From Pseudomonadota bacterium (GTDB taxonomy: Bacteria > Pseudomonadota > Gammaproteobacteria > Burkholderiales > Chitinibacteraceae): a stretch of DNA of 33,172 bases. A model generated the notes under the pieces. That model did not search any database. It was given only the letters and a program-made list of their open reading frames with translations, and was not told the origin of the DNA. Made by a program: the position numbers and the translations under genes. The stretch lies in NCBI GenBank assembly GCA_026399755.1, contig JAPLQI010000066.1, positions 1 to 33,172 on the forward strand, given 5' to 3'. Below, piece by piece: positions 32,804 through 33,172 of the stretch; within the stretch, counting starts at the first letter, position 1; every line of letters starts with the position of its first letter.

Positions 32804-33172
32804 ATGACTCCCATTGCCTTAATGGGCGCATTGGAAATTGGTTTGATCTTTGCGCTGGTGGCGCTTGGGGTGCTGATTTCTTTTCGCCTGCTGAATTTCC
32901 CCGATTTAACTGCCGATGGCAGCTTCCCCTTGGGTGGCGCGGTGGCGGCCACTTTAATTGCGGGTGGTCATGATCCTTGGTTTGCCTGTGCAATGGCGGT
33001 GCTAGCTGGGGCGGCTTCGGGTTGGCTGACGGCGTGGCTGAATGTGCGGCTGAATATCTTGCAATTGCTTGCCAGCATCTTGGTGATGATTGGCCTTTAT
33101 TCGATTAATTTACGCATTATGGGCGCGCCTAATCTACCGTTGATTGGCGCTCCAACGGTGTTTTCGCCTTTT
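32804..33172 (+). CDS. ABC transporter permease (BPD_transp_2 type), 3'-truncated by window end
   Basis: Only the first 123 codons are visible and the frame is open at the window end. The start may be ATG 32804 (MTPIALMGALEIGLIFALVA), ATG 32780, or ATG 32822; none has a strong ribosome site. The translation has hydrophobic helices and the segment LGVLISFRLLNFPDLTADGS followed by FPLGGAVAATLIAGG, typical of the inner-membrane permease of TrpXYZ-like and branched-chain-type importers. It forms the transport channel for the binding protein encoded just upstream; the ATPase gene is expected beyond the window. Confidence 0.9.
   Translation, partial: MTPIALMGALEIGLIFALVALGVLISFRLLNFPDLTADGSFPLGGAVAATLIAGGHDPWFACAMAVLAGAASGWLTAWLNVRLNILQLLASILVMIGLYSINLRIMGAPNLPLIGAPTVFSPF

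Overview
The window is a chromosomal stretch from a Gram-negative bacterium. Moderate G+C content, many strongly proteobacterial proteins (HslU, long IlvA, GloA, NhaD-type antiporter, TrpX-like binding protein, a DUF3369 response regulator) and the style of its interspersed repeats suggest a betaproteobacterium. My best guess is Neisseriales/Chromobacteriaceae, Iodobacter-like; this placement is inference from general resemblance only. All features are chromosomal in style: I see no phage genes, transposase, plasmid functions or CRISPR array.

Layout. (1) 1-2.4 kb: two tandem paralogous amino-acid-type periplasmic binding proteins without their transporter, then a convergent DUF3617 protein. 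(2) 2.5-4.9 kb: three tRNA-Lys genes on the minus strand (UUU; then a UUU-CUU pair), each unit with a recognisable promoter and terminator, enclosing an orphan sensor histidine kinase and a perfect four-tetrad G-quadruplex motif. (3) 5.1-9.8 kb: gloA overlapping an NhaD-type Na+/H+ antiporter, then a phosphoketolase gene (xfp) preceded by a long leader that can fold into a closed multi-branched RNA. (4) 9.8-11.1 kb: repeats and a frameshifted inositol-monophosphatase-family gene.

(5) 11.7-19.2 kb is the accessory part and the most unusual. A LysR regulator faces eight minus-strand genes: an unknown protein, an AfsA-type hotdog protein, a second unknown coupled to it, a 4-OT-family tautomerase, a HAD-IB phosphatase, an MFS exporter, a carboxymuconolactone-decarboxylase-like protein and an aldo/keto reductase. 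Four junctions are short stop/start overlaps or near-overlaps, and two strong inverted-repeat sites lie in front of the operons. AfsA-type condensing enzyme plus phosphatase plus reductase plus exporter plus regulator matches the logic of gamma-butyrolactone/furan signal biosynthesis as known from Streptomyces, so this is the best candidate for an undescribed system.

(6) 20.0-26.4 kb: a complete pyrimidine-nucleoside salvage set, nupC-deoC-deoA-deoB-cdd-udp, very like the enterobacterial enzymes. It imports nucleosides, deaminates cytidine, phosphorolyses uridine and thymidine, and converts (deoxy)ribose-1-phosphate to central metabolites. Three of its gene gaps hold members of one palindromic repeat family. 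(7) 26.5-33.2 kb: ilvA (convergent with udp through a shared terminator), an orphan REC-DUF3369 regulator, hslU without an adjacent hslV, and the start of a TrpXYZ-like ABC transporter (binding protein, a 121-bp inverted-repeat element, then a permease cut by the window end).
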